5,457 nt of DNA from JBEGTT01 sp041179245 (GTDB lineage: Bacteria > Pseudomonadota > Gammaproteobacteria > Burkholderiales > Rhodocyclaceae): the NCBI GenBank assembly GCA_041179245.1, contig JBEGTT010000214.1, positions 1 through 5,457 of the forward strand, in the 5' to 3' direction. The notes beneath the pieces were generated by a model, which saw only the letters and a list, made by a program, of their open reading frames with translations, made no database searches and had not been told where the DNA came from. Shown piece after piece: positions 1 through 5,457 of the stretch; within the stretch, counting starts at the first letter, position 1; every line of letters begins with the position of its first letter. Made by a program: the position numbers and the translations under genes.

Positions 1-1744
1 CGCGAACTTCCGCACTAGCCGTCAGGAAAACTTTCGTTTTGGCTTGTGGGAAAACCACTGAACCCATGTCGCGGCCATCACCCACTAAGCCGGGTGCTGT
101 TTGAAATACACGCTGACGGAACAGCAAAGCTTCGCGCACAGCGGGCAAAGCAGCGACTTGCGAAGCGCCTGACGACATTTCTTCGCTACGAATGGCTTCG
201 CTGGCATCTTCACCCGCCAACAGAATCGCACCCTCTTTGAACGACACCGGCAAACGAACCGCAATCGCCGCGACACCCGCTTCATCCGACCAATCAACTC
301 CTGCTCGTCGAGCAGCCAACGCCGTTAAACGATAAAGCGAACCCGAATCAAGGTAGCCATAACCCAATGCCGCAGCAACGCGCCCAGCAACGGTGCCTTT
401 ACCAGAAGCGGATGGGCCATCAATCGCAATGACCGGAGCTGCTTGGCAAACTCCTGCAAACTCAGCGAAATAACTTGGGAAGGTTTTGCCCACACATTCC
501 GGCTCGTTAATGCGCACCGGCGTGGCAAAGGCAGTCAGCGAGAAACACATCGCCATGCGGTGATCGTCATAGGTGTCAATCGCTGCAGGCATCAGTTCTG
601 CAAAACTAGCTGGAGGGGTAATACGAATAAAGTCAGCCCCCTCCTCTACCGTTACCCCCAATTTACGGAGCTCCGTTGCCATTGCAGCGATACGATCAGT
701 TTCTTTGACGCGCCAACTGGCGATATTGCGCAAAACCGTATCACCCTTGGCATAAATAGCGGTTGTTGCCAGCGTCATCGCAGCATCGGGAATATGGTTG
801 CAATCGAGATCAACGCCCCGCAAACCACCCACTGGTGCACGCGCTTCGATCCAGTTCGGCCCCATCTCAATCACTGCTCCCATTGCTTCAAGCGCTTGGG
901 CAAATTTCACATCGCCCTGAATAGAGTCCTGACCAACGCCTTCTACCCGAACCGGGCCACCTCCGATGGCGCCCAAGGCAAGGAAATAGGACGCCGAGGA
1001 AGCATCCCCTTCCACGTAAATTGTCCCCGGAGAAACATAACGGCACCCCGTCGGCACCGTAAATGATTGCCAGCCGTGGCGTTGAACGACAACCCCAAAC
1101 TTGGCCATCATTGCTAGCGTGATTTCAATGTAAGGCTTGGAAATCAGCTCACCAATTACCTCCACGGTGGTCTCTACCCCCGTCAGCGGTAAAGCCATCA
1201 AAAGCCCCGTCAGGAACTGGCTGGAAACATCCCCACGGACTCTCACCATCCCACTGGGTCGAATCGTCGCCGGTTTCAGTGCCAGCGGGGGGAAACCTTC
1301 ATTGCCTTGATAGGTAATGTCTGCCCCCAACTGTCGCAAACCGTCCACCAAATCACCGATTGGACGTTCATGCATGCGCGGCACACCACGTAGCGTGTAG
1401 TCGCCCCCTGCCAGTGCCAGTGCAGCGGTCAGCGGACGAAAAGCCGTACCCGCATTGCCCAGAAAAATATCAGCCGACTTAGTGGGAAAACGACCAGAAC
1501 ATCCGCCGATTTTCCAAGTATTACCACCCAGATCAACCACCTTCAGGCCCAACGTTTGTAGCGCTTCGAGCATCCGCTGGGTATCGTCAGAAGCAAGTAA
1601 GTCACGGACTTCCGTTTCACCTTCAGACAAAGCAGCAAGCAGCAGCACCCGATTGGAAATACTTTTAGAACCGGGTAAACGAACCGTTCCGTCCGCTGAA
1701 ATTTGCTGGGGGAGATCAAGATAAGCGGGCGCAGATTTGGTCAC
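1..1744 (-). CDS. aroA-cmk: Bifunctional EPSP synthase / cytidylate kinase (AroA-Cmk fusion), 3' end beyond window
   Basis: One open frame of 581 codons from a GTG start runs off the low-coordinate edge with no internal stop. Residues about 1-436 are a complete 3-phosphoshikimate 1-carboxyvinyltransferase, which joins shikimate-3-phosphate and PEP to give EPSP in the cytosol. Visible landmarks are K27/S28/R32 (GSKSISNR), NAGTAFRP at 97-104 (the PEP/glyphosate loop), SSQ at 174-176, GDASSASYF at 246-254, D320 in NHIPDAAMT, K347-E348 and R351 in WRVKETDR, and DDHRMAM at 393-399. From residue 437 a cytidylate kinase (CMP/dCMP to CDP/dCDP) follows directly: P-loop GPSASGKGT at 443-451, LDSGSLYR at 465-472, GRDMG at 557-561. 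About 145 of the usual 220-230 kinase residues are present; the LID region and C-terminus lie outside. An in-frame TAA at 1754-1756 and an AAGGG six bases upstream fix the GTG start. Fused AroA-Cmk proteins are known in Burkholderiales. The identity is secure; only the missing end is unseen. Confidence 0.96.
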   Translation of the reverse strand, partial: MTKSAPAYLDLPQQISADGTVRLPGSKSISNRVLLLAALSEGETEVRDLLASDDTQRMLEALQTLGLKVVDLGGNTWKIGGCSGRFPTKSADIFLGNAGTAFRPLTAALALAGGDYTLRGVPRMHERPIGDLVDGLRQLGADITYQGNEGFPPLALKPATIRPSGMVRVRGDVSSQFLTGLLMALPLTGVETTVEVIGELISKPYIEITLAMMAKFGVVVQRHGWQSFTVPTGCRYVSPGTIYVEGDASSASYFLALGAIGGGPVRVEGVGQDSIQGDVKFAQALEAMGAVIEMGPNWIEARAPVGGLRGVDLDCNHIPDAAMTLATTAIYAKGDTVLRNIASWRVKETDRIAAMATELRKLGVTVEEGADFIRITPPASFAELMPAAIDTYDDHRMAMCFSLTAFATPVRINEPECVGKTFPSYFAEFAGVCQAAPVIAIDGPSASGKGTVAGRVAAALGYGYLDSGSLYRLTALAARRAGVDWSDEAGVAAIAVRLPVSFKEGAILLAGEDASEAIRSEEMSSGASQVAALPAVREALLFRQRVFQTAPGLVGDGRDMGSVVFPQAKTKVFLTASAEVR

Positions 1745-1780
1745 ACAAAACCCTTAAATACAGTTAGTTATATTAACAAA
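1745..1780 (-). other. AT-rich gap between rmlC and aroA-cmk
   Basis: This 36-base spacer is the longest in the window. Only 8 of 36 bases are G or C, against roughly half in the flanking genes. It holds the aroA ribosome binding site and short A/T words (TTGTTA, TATAAC, TATTTA on the minus strand), but no pair has both promoter-like sequence and 16-18 base spacing. It has no convincing terminator hairpin: the only inverted repeat is GTTA/TAAC with a three-base loop. It could be a weak promoter or simply the edge of the rmlBC insertion. Confidence 0.5.
1751..1755 (-). promoter_or_regulatory. Ribosome binding site of aroA-cmk
   Basis: AAGGG on the minus strand lies six bases before the GTG at 1742-1744. 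It supports GTG as the true start: an in-frame TAA overlaps the 5' side of this motif, and no other start codon lies between the stop and the conserved N-terminal K27/S28 motif. Confidence 0.75.
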
Positions 1781-2326
1781 TTAATTAAATACTTCAGCTT
1801 CGGCCAAGTTAATACCTTGCTGATCTTTACCTGATAGAGAGGGTGGTGCATCAAGCTGCCAATCCACACCAATCGCCGGGTCGTCCCAGCAAATCGACCG
1901 CTCAAATTGCGGCGCGTAATAGTCCGTCGTTTTGTACAAGAAATCCGCTGAATCGCTGGTCACCACAAAGCCGTGGGCAAAACCGGGCGGAATCCAAAGC
2001 TGGTGCTGATTCTCTTCTGACAACTCAATACCAACCCACTGACCAAACGTAGCAGAAGATTTTCGAATATCGACAGCGATATCCAATACGCTTCCACGAG
2101 CCACCCGCACTAACTTACCCTGTGCTTGTTGCAACTGGTAGTGCAAACCACGCAGCACGCCTTTGCTAGAACGTGAATGGTTGTCTTGCACGAAGGTGAC
2201 ATTCAAACCCGTCGCTTCAGCAAAGGATTTGGCGTTGAAGCTCTCAAAGAAAAACCCCCGCGCATCTCCAAACACTTTGGGTTCGATGATTAATACATCA
2301 GGGATTGCGGTTGGAATGACTTTCAT
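1781..2326 (-). CDS. rfbC: dTDP-4-dehydrorhamnose 3,5-epimerase (RmlC)
   Basis: A 181-residue protein, the normal length for RmlC, a cytosolic cupin-fold enzyme that epimerises dTDP-4-dehydro-6-deoxy-D-glucose at C3 and C5 to dTDP-4-dehydro-L-rhamnose. Family landmarks are the early FGDARGFF at 19-26, FVQDNHSRS at 45-53, RGLHYQ at 59-64 with the expected catalytic H62, K71, IPPGFAHGF at 112-120, Y131 in LYKTTDYY, and D168 as the probable His partner. Residue matches to Salmonella RmlC are from memory. The start chosen is the ATG at 2324-2326, giving MKVIPTAIP, the usual RmlC beginning. The frame is open 11 codons further up to an ATG at 2359, but those residues only re-read the 3' end of rfbB. 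The start overlaps the rfbB stop as ATGA, with only a weak GGTG upstream, so translational coupling is likely. Confidence 0.95.
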   Translation of the reverse strand: MKVIPTAIPDVLIIEPKVFGDARGFFFESFNAKSFAEATGLNVTFVQDNHSRSSKGVLRGLHYQLQQAQGKLVRVARGSVLDIAVDIRKSSATFGQWVGIELSEENQHQLWIPPGFAHGFVVTSDSADFLYKTTDYYAPQFERSICWDDPAIGVDWQLDAPPSLSGKDQQGINLAEAEVFN

Positions 2327-3408
2327 GTCGCAGCACCAGCATATTGTTTTTGCACCCAATCGCGATAAGCACCGCTTTGCACATTACCGACCCAACCTTG
2401 ATTCGCCAAATACCATTCAACGGTTTTACGAATACCGGTCTCAAAAGTTTCAGCGGGTTTCCAGCCTAATTCGCGCTCAATCTTGCGTGCATCAATCGCA
2501 TAACGACGATCATGGCCAGGGCGATCCATCACGTAGGCAATTTGTGTTTTGTAAGACTCGCCGTCTGCCCGAGGGCTTAATTCGTCCAGCAAGGCACATA
2601 CGGTCAGGACAATTTCGATATTCGGTTTTTCATTCCAGCCGCCCACGTTATAGGTTTCACCCAAACGCCCGTCGGCCAACACACAGCGAATGGCTGCGCA
2701 ATGGTCTTTCACATAGAGCCAGTCACGAATTTGTTGCCCATCGCCATATACCGGTAAGGGCTTGCCCGCTAAGGCATTGACGATCATCAACGGAATCAGC
2801 TTTTCCGGGAAATGATAAGGACCGTAATTGTTCGAGCAATTCGTTGTCACCACCGGGAAACCGTAGGTATGAAACCAAGCACGCACCAAATGGTCACTCG
2901 CCGCCTTACTGGCGGAATACGGGCTATTGGGTTCGTAAGGATGTGCTTCAGCAAAAGGGGGATCGGTCAGGCTTAAAGAACCATAAACCTCATCGGTACT
3001 GACATGGTGAAAACGGAAAACTGACTTGTGCTGTTCTGATAAACCAAGCCAGTAAGCTTTAGCGGCTTCCAGTAGGTTAAAAGTGCCTTCAATATTGGTA
3101 CGGACAAATTCGGCTGGGCCATGAATACTACGATCCACATGACTTTCAGCGGCAAAATGAATAATGGCGCGCGGTTGGTGTTGCGTCAGGAGCTGATCGA
3201 CTAAGGTACGGTTGCAGATGTCACCATGCACAAAAATATGTCGCTCATCCCCTTGCAACGTGACTAAGGTTTGCAGATTCCCTGCATAGGTCAGCTTATC
3301 TAGGTTGACCACGGTTTCATCGGATTGTGCCAACCAGTCCAGTACAAAATTGGCACCAATGAAACCAGCTCCGCCGGTAACCAGAATACTCAAGTCTTTT
3401 CTCCCCAT
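2323..3408 (-). CDS. rfbB: dTDP-glucose 4,6-dehydratase (RmlB)
   Basis: A 361-residue extended short-chain dehydrogenase with bound NAD+ that converts dTDP-D-glucose to dTDP-4-dehydro-6-deoxy-D-glucose, the second step toward dTDP-L-rhamnose. Seen in order: Rossmann loop TGGAGFIG at 11-18, DKLTYAGNL at 37-45, AAESHVDRS at 86-94, catalytic T138-D139-E140 in STDEVYG, YSASK at 164-168 (Tyr/Lys pair), NCSNNYGPYHFPEKLIP at 190-206, and DRPGHDRRYAID at 295-306. Length matches E. coli RfbB. The start is uncertain. ATG at 3406-3408 has a poor binding site and overlaps tyrA by 19 bases. A TTG at 3391-3393 would give L-S-I-L-V-T-G-G, closer to the common RmlB N-terminus, and has GGGGAG seven bases upstream. 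The stop overlaps rfbC as ATGA. The product may feed L-rhamnose or another dTDP-deoxysugar; no rmlA or rmlD is in the window. Confidence 0.96.
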   Translation of the reverse strand: MGRKDLSILVTGGAGFIGANFVLDWLAQSDETVVNLDKLTYAGNLQTLVTLQGDERHIFVHGDICNRTLVDQLLTQHQPRAIIHFAAESHVDRSIHGPAEFVRTNIEGTFNLLEAAKAYWLGLSEQHKSVFRFHHVSTDEVYGSLSLTDPPFAEAHPYEPNSPYSASKAASDHLVRAWFHTYGFPVVTTNCSNNYGPYHFPEKLIPLMIVNALAGKPLPVYGDGQQIRDWLYVKDHCAAIRCVLADGRLGETYNVGGWNEKPNIEIVLTVCALLDELSPRADGESYKTQIAYVMDRPGHDRRYAIDARKIERELGWKPAETFETGIRKTVEWYLANQGWVGNVQSGAYRDWVQKQYAGAAT

Positions 3409-4265
3409 GCTCGACGTGCATTGCGGGCAACTTGAAAGACAGCTTCTAATTTCTCGCCATCTTGTATTTTCAAAGCCGACTCCAAATCGGCCAACTGGTC
3501 TTGATAACGATGGAGTTCATCCAACAAAGCTGTTCGATTGGCTAAACAAATATCGCGCCACATTTCCGGGTGGCTGCCGGCAATTCGGGTGAAATCGCGA
3601 AACCCCGACGCTGCAAAACCGAAAAAAAGCTCCGCGTCCTCACGAATAGCCAAGTCATTAACCAGTGCAAACGACAACAAATGAGGTAAATGGCTGACAG
3701 CGGCAAAGACTTTGTCGTGTTGAGCAGGCGACAGTTCGAAAATATCGGCCCCACACAATGACCACGCTCGTTTAACGCGGTCTAGGGTGTCATCAGAATT
3801 CTCAGGTAAGGGGGTAATGACCACTTTTTTGCCCTGATACAACTCATAACGAGCCGCCGCCGCACCGCTATTCTCAGCGCCCGCAATGGGGTGTGCCGGG
3901 ACAAATTGACCAATCTTTGAACCGAATGCCGCACGGGCCGCAGCTTCAACATCCGATTTAGTACTACCTCCGTCCATCACGATGGTGTCAGGGCCAATGT
4001 ACGGAGCAATCGTTGCAAAAATATCTGGCATTTGTCCGACGGGTGTGGCCACCAAGACGAGATCAGCATCTGCCAATTCGGTGGCGATATTCATCCCAAG
4101 CCGGTCAATGATCCCTAGCTCAACCGCCTCACGCAGGCTGCTAGGGCGCCGACCAAAACCGACAATTTCATCGACTGCGCCGACAGCACGCAAGGCCAAG
4201 GCGAACGATCCACCAATCAGCCCGGTACCATAAATAACAACTTTGCGAAATTCTGGAGAAGCCAT
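3390..4265 (-). CDS. tyrA: Prephenate dehydrogenase (TyrA), monofunctional
   Basis: A 291-residue protein that oxidatively decarboxylates prephenate (possibly also arogenate) for tyrosine synthesis in the cytosol. Seen: the N-terminal dinucleotide loop GTGLIGGS at 13-20; ATPVGQM at 73-79; DGGSTKSDV at 98-106; HPIAG at 125-129, whose H125 corresponds to the family's catalytic histidine; SHLPH at 190-194; and GFRDFTRIAGSHPEMW at 220-235, with arginines expected to bind substrate carboxylate. There is no chorismate mutase domain in front and no ACT domain behind, so this is the short catalytic-core form. R39-R40 after the second strand, with no acidic residue there, hint at NADP+ use (inference). 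The ATG lies nine bases after the hisC stop. Instead of a clear ribosome binding site, the spacer is AGG followed by eight C. The stop lies inside the start of rfbB, so the two are translated close together. Confidence 0.95.
   Translation of the reverse strand: MASPEFRKVVIYGTGLIGGSFALALRAVGAVDEIVGFGRRPSSLREAVELGIIDRLGMNIATELADADLVLVATPVGQMPDIFATIAPYIGPDTIVMDGGSTKSDVEAAARAAFGSKIGQFVPAHPIAGAENSGAAAARYELYQGKKVVITPLPENSDDTLDRVKRAWSLCGADIFELSPAQHDKVFAAVSHLPHLLSFALVNDLAIREDAELFFGFAASGFRDFTRIAGSHPEMWRDICLANRTALLDELHRYQDQLADLESALKIQDGEKLEAVFQVARNARRAWGEKT
3401..3406 (-). promoter_or_regulatory. Strong Shine-Dalgarno motif supporting a TTG start of rfbB
   Basis: GGGGAG on the minus strand is followed after seven bases by TTG at 3391-3393, in the rfbB frame. 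That TTG overlaps the tyrA stop as TTGA, matching the ATGA arrangement at the rfbB/rfbC junction. The motif begins with the last base of the ATG start candidate at 3406-3408, so it cannot serve that ATG. Confidence 0.5.
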
Positions 4266-4273
4266 GGGGGGGG
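4266..4273 (-). repeat. C8 homopolymer directly before the tyrA start
   Basis: Eight consecutive C on the minus strand (G on the plus strand) fill the space between the hisC stop region and the tyrA ATG. The only Shine-Dalgarno-like bases are AGG at 4274-4276, eight bases from the ATG, so the length of the tract sets the spacing. Such tracts are prone to slippage and also to sequencing error. Confidence 0.85.
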
Positions 4274-4284
4274 CCTAGAAGGCC
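4272..4284 (-). other. Small inverted repeat over the hisC stop codon
   Basis: GGCCT-TCT-AGGCC on the minus strand can form a five-base-pair stem with a three-base loop. It contains the hisC TAG stop and pairs the AGG that is the only candidate tyrA ribosome binding site. It has no U-tract after it (C8 follows instead), so it is not a terminator. The stem is short and may be chance. Confidence 0.4.
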
Positions 4285-5375
4285 GCCTGCAATGCAGTTA
4301 GGAAACGGGCATTTTCAAGCTCGGTACCTACGGTTACACGCAACCATTCTGGCATTCCATAAGCACCAATCGGGCGAACAATCACGCCCTGATTGAGAAG
4401 AATTTGGTTAACCCGATTTCCAGCGGCAGCTACCACACCCACTTTAAAGGTCACAAAGTTACCGAAAGCCGGTAAATATTCAAGATTCAGGGCATCAAGC
4501 CCCGCTTGAATTTGCGTTAGACCTTGCTGATTTAATTCAAAACTGCGCTGAATGAATTCGTGATCATCAAGTGCCGCCAAGGCCCCAGCCAAAGCCAAGT
4601 TATTCACGTTAAATGGCTGACGAATCCGGTTCAGCAAACCAGCCACTTCCTCCGATGCCACGGCATAACCAACACGCAACCCAGCAAGTCCATAAATTTT
4701 AGAAAAGGTTCGGGTAATTACCAGATTGGGGAATTCCTTGATCCAAGCCACGCTGTCTTTGCGTAGTTCTAGCGGCAAATATTCGTTGTAAGCCTCATCC
4801 AAAACCACAATTACATTATCGGGTACCGCGACGAGAAAAGCCTTGATCTCTGATGCGGGTAGAAATGTACCAGTCGGATTGTTAGGGTTAGCAATCCAGA
4901 CAATCCGAGTCTCCGGCTGAATAGCCATCAACATGGCACTTAGGTCGTGTCCGTAATTCAACGCGGGGGCAACAATATTAGTGCCACCTGCGGCCAGTGT
5001 TGCCAATGGATAGACAGCAAATGCATGGGCCGAAAAGACGGATGATCGGCCAGGCGCCAAAAATACGCTAGCGATCAAGTCCAGCACGTCGTTGGAACCA
5101 TTGCCCAATACAATTTGCGCTTCCTCGACCTTGAGTCGATTAGCTATTTTTGAAACTAACTCAAATTGATCTGGGTATCGAGCTATGCCTGCAATAGCCT
5201 TTTCCACAGCAACTTGTGCCAAAGAGCTCATTCCCAGCGGGTTTTCGTTAGAAGCCAGCTTAACAATATTTTCTGCCGCAATTCCCGTTTCTCGGGCGAG
5301 TTCGGTAATGGGCTTCCCGGGTTGATACGGGGCAATCGAACCAATATAAGGTAGCGACTGATTAGCAATCGTCAT
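4275..5375 (-). CDS. hisC: Histidinol-phosphate aminotransferase (HisC), probably also aromatic
   Basis: A 366-residue fold-type I PLP aminotransferase of the HisC family, transferring an amino group between glutamate and imidazole-acetol phosphate in histidine synthesis. Seen: IAPYQPGKPI at 14-23, KLASNENPLG at 39-48 (N-terminal substrate loop), GNGSND at 91-96 (PLP phosphate contact), ANPNNPTG at 162-169 with N166, LDEAYNEY at 192-199 with D193 and Y196, the PLP lysine K226 in TFSKIYGLAGLRVGY, R234, R334 in VRPIG, and R346 in WLRVTVG. Length and motif order are normal and no key residue is missing. The ATG at 5373-5375 has AAAGG six bases upstream and follows the pheA stop by 18 bases. Placement between pheA and tyrA, away from other his genes in this window, suggests it also serves phenylalanine/tyrosine transamination, as reported for HisC proteins elsewhere; this is inference. 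An aromatic aminotransferase annotation would be the main alternative. Confidence 0.94.
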   Translation of the reverse strand: MTIANQSLPYIGSIAPYQPGKPITELARETGIAAENIVKLASNENPLGMSSLAQVAVEKAIAGIARYPDQFELVSKIANRLKVEEAQIVLGNGSNDVLDLIASVFLAPGRSSVFSAHAFAVYPLATLAAGGTNIVAPALNYGHDLSAMLMAIQPETRIVWIANPNNPTGTFLPASEIKAFLVAVPDNVIVVLDEAYNEYLPLELRKDSVAWIKEFPNLVITRTFSKIYGLAGLRVGYAVASEEVAGLLNRIRQPFNVNNLALAGALAALDDHEFIQRSFELNQQGLTQIQAGLDALNLEYLPAFGNFVTFKVGVVAAAGNRVNQILLNQGVIVRPIGAYGMPEWLRVTVGTELENARFLTALQAAF

Positions 5376-5381
5376 GGAAAA

Positions 5382-5386
5382 CCTTT
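5382..5386 (-). promoter_or_regulatory. Ribosome binding site of hisC
   Basis: AAAGG on the minus strand lies six bases before the hisC ATG, in the 18-base gap after pheA. It supports the ATG at 5373-5375. The gap is too short to hold an independent promoter of its own. Confidence 0.7.
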
Positions 5387-5393
5387 CGAAAAA

Positions 5394-5457
5394 TCAATAC
5401 ACCGCGCAAGGATAAGAACCCAGCACTTTCAGGAAGGCAGCACGCTCACCTAGCACT
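5394..5457 (-). CDS. pheA: Prephenate dehydratase / P-protein (PheA), C-terminal end only
   Basis: The last 20 codons and a TGA stop of a gene that enters from the high-coordinate edge. The readable tail contains AAFLKVLGSYP and ends in CAVY, which resembles the end of the regulatory ACT domain of proteobacterial PheA (chorismate mutase-prephenate dehydratase, the phenylalanine branch from chorismate). Its place immediately before hisC and tyrA, 18 bases from hisC and on the same strand, is the usual betaproteobacterial order serC-pheA-hisC-tyrA. The tail alone cannot show whether a chorismate mutase domain is present or the feedback site intact. Confidence 0.8.
   Translation of the reverse strand, partial: VLGERAAFLKVLGSYPCAVY

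Noticed and set aside
325..528. Separate minus-strand frame at the AroA/Cmk junction as a possible stand-alone cmk start
   Set aside because: It is in a different frame from the P-loop. The true kinase frame is continuous with AroA and has no normal start codon just before PVIAIDG.
443..1066. Plus-strand open frame of 207 codons opposite aroA
   Set aside because: It lies wholly antisense to the well-supported AroA region, has no recognisable motif and a composition (rich in H, R, C, N) typical of a shadow frame.
1745..1800. Sigma-70 promoter using TTGTTA and TATTTA upstream of aroA
   Set aside because: The spacing is only 13 bases, and the alternative -10 TATAAC has no acceptable -35 at 16-18 bases, so I do not list it as a promoter.
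2327..2359. Upstream ATG extending rfbC by 11 residues
   Set aside because: The added residues (MGAKTICWCCD) are rfbB codons read in another frame, and RmlC proteins normally begin at MKVIPT-like sequence; the ATGA overlap start fits better.
2163..2780. Plus-strand open frame of 205 codons across the rfbC/rfbB junction
   Set aside because: It is antisense to two confirmed genes, spans their junction, and its translation is rich in H, R and S with no family signature.
4266..4284. Factor-independent terminator between hisC and tyrA
   Set aside because: The stem is five base pairs and is followed by C8, not a U-tract; the operon clearly continues.
1..5457. Mobile element, phage, CRISPR or defence system
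   Set aside because: No transposase, integrase, direct-repeat array, terminal inverted repeats or toxin-antitoxin-like small genes were seen; the whole window is accounted for by six housekeeping or sugar-nucleotide genes.

Overview
The window is a dense, one-directional piece of a bacterial chromosome. Every gene I can support lies on the minus strand, so it reads from high to low coordinates: pheA (3' end only) > hisC > tyrA > rfbB/rmlB > rfbC/rmlC > aroA-cmk fusion (running off the low-coordinate edge). Gaps are 36 bases or shorter. Two junctions are overlaps, and I see no RNA gene, mobile element, CRISPR array or factor-independent terminator.

The organism is most probably a betaproteobacterium, likely of the order Burkholderiales, with moderate GC (about half by eye, not counted exactly). 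This rests on the conserved aromatic 'supraoperon' order pheA-hisC-tyrA-aroA-cmk, on the in-frame AroA-Cmk fusion known from several Burkholderiales, and on RmlB wording such as the N-terminal TGGAGFIGANFVLDW stretch and WNEKPNIEIV. Genus cannot be decided from the sequence alone.

Functionally, the outer genes build aromatic amino acids. AroA makes EPSP, the chorismate precursor. PheA and TyrA act on chorismate/prephenate toward phenylalanine and tyrosine. HisC is a PLP aminotransferase for histidinol phosphate that probably also serves aromatic transamination. The Cmk half phosphorylates CMP/dCMP. In related genomes rpsA and ihfB often follow cmk, but this window ends first.

The oddity is in the middle. 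Two nucleotide-sugar genes, rmlB and rmlC (steps 2 and 3 of dTDP-L-rhamnose synthesis), sit between tyrA and aroA, coupled by overlaps to tyrA and to each other. The partners rmlA and rmlD are not here. All enzymes belong to well-known families; I found no sign of a previously undescribed system. The points worth a second look are the placement of rmlBC, the linker-free AroA-Cmk fusion, a C8 tract plus small hairpin where the tyrA ribosome binding site should be, and a competing TTG start for rmlB.
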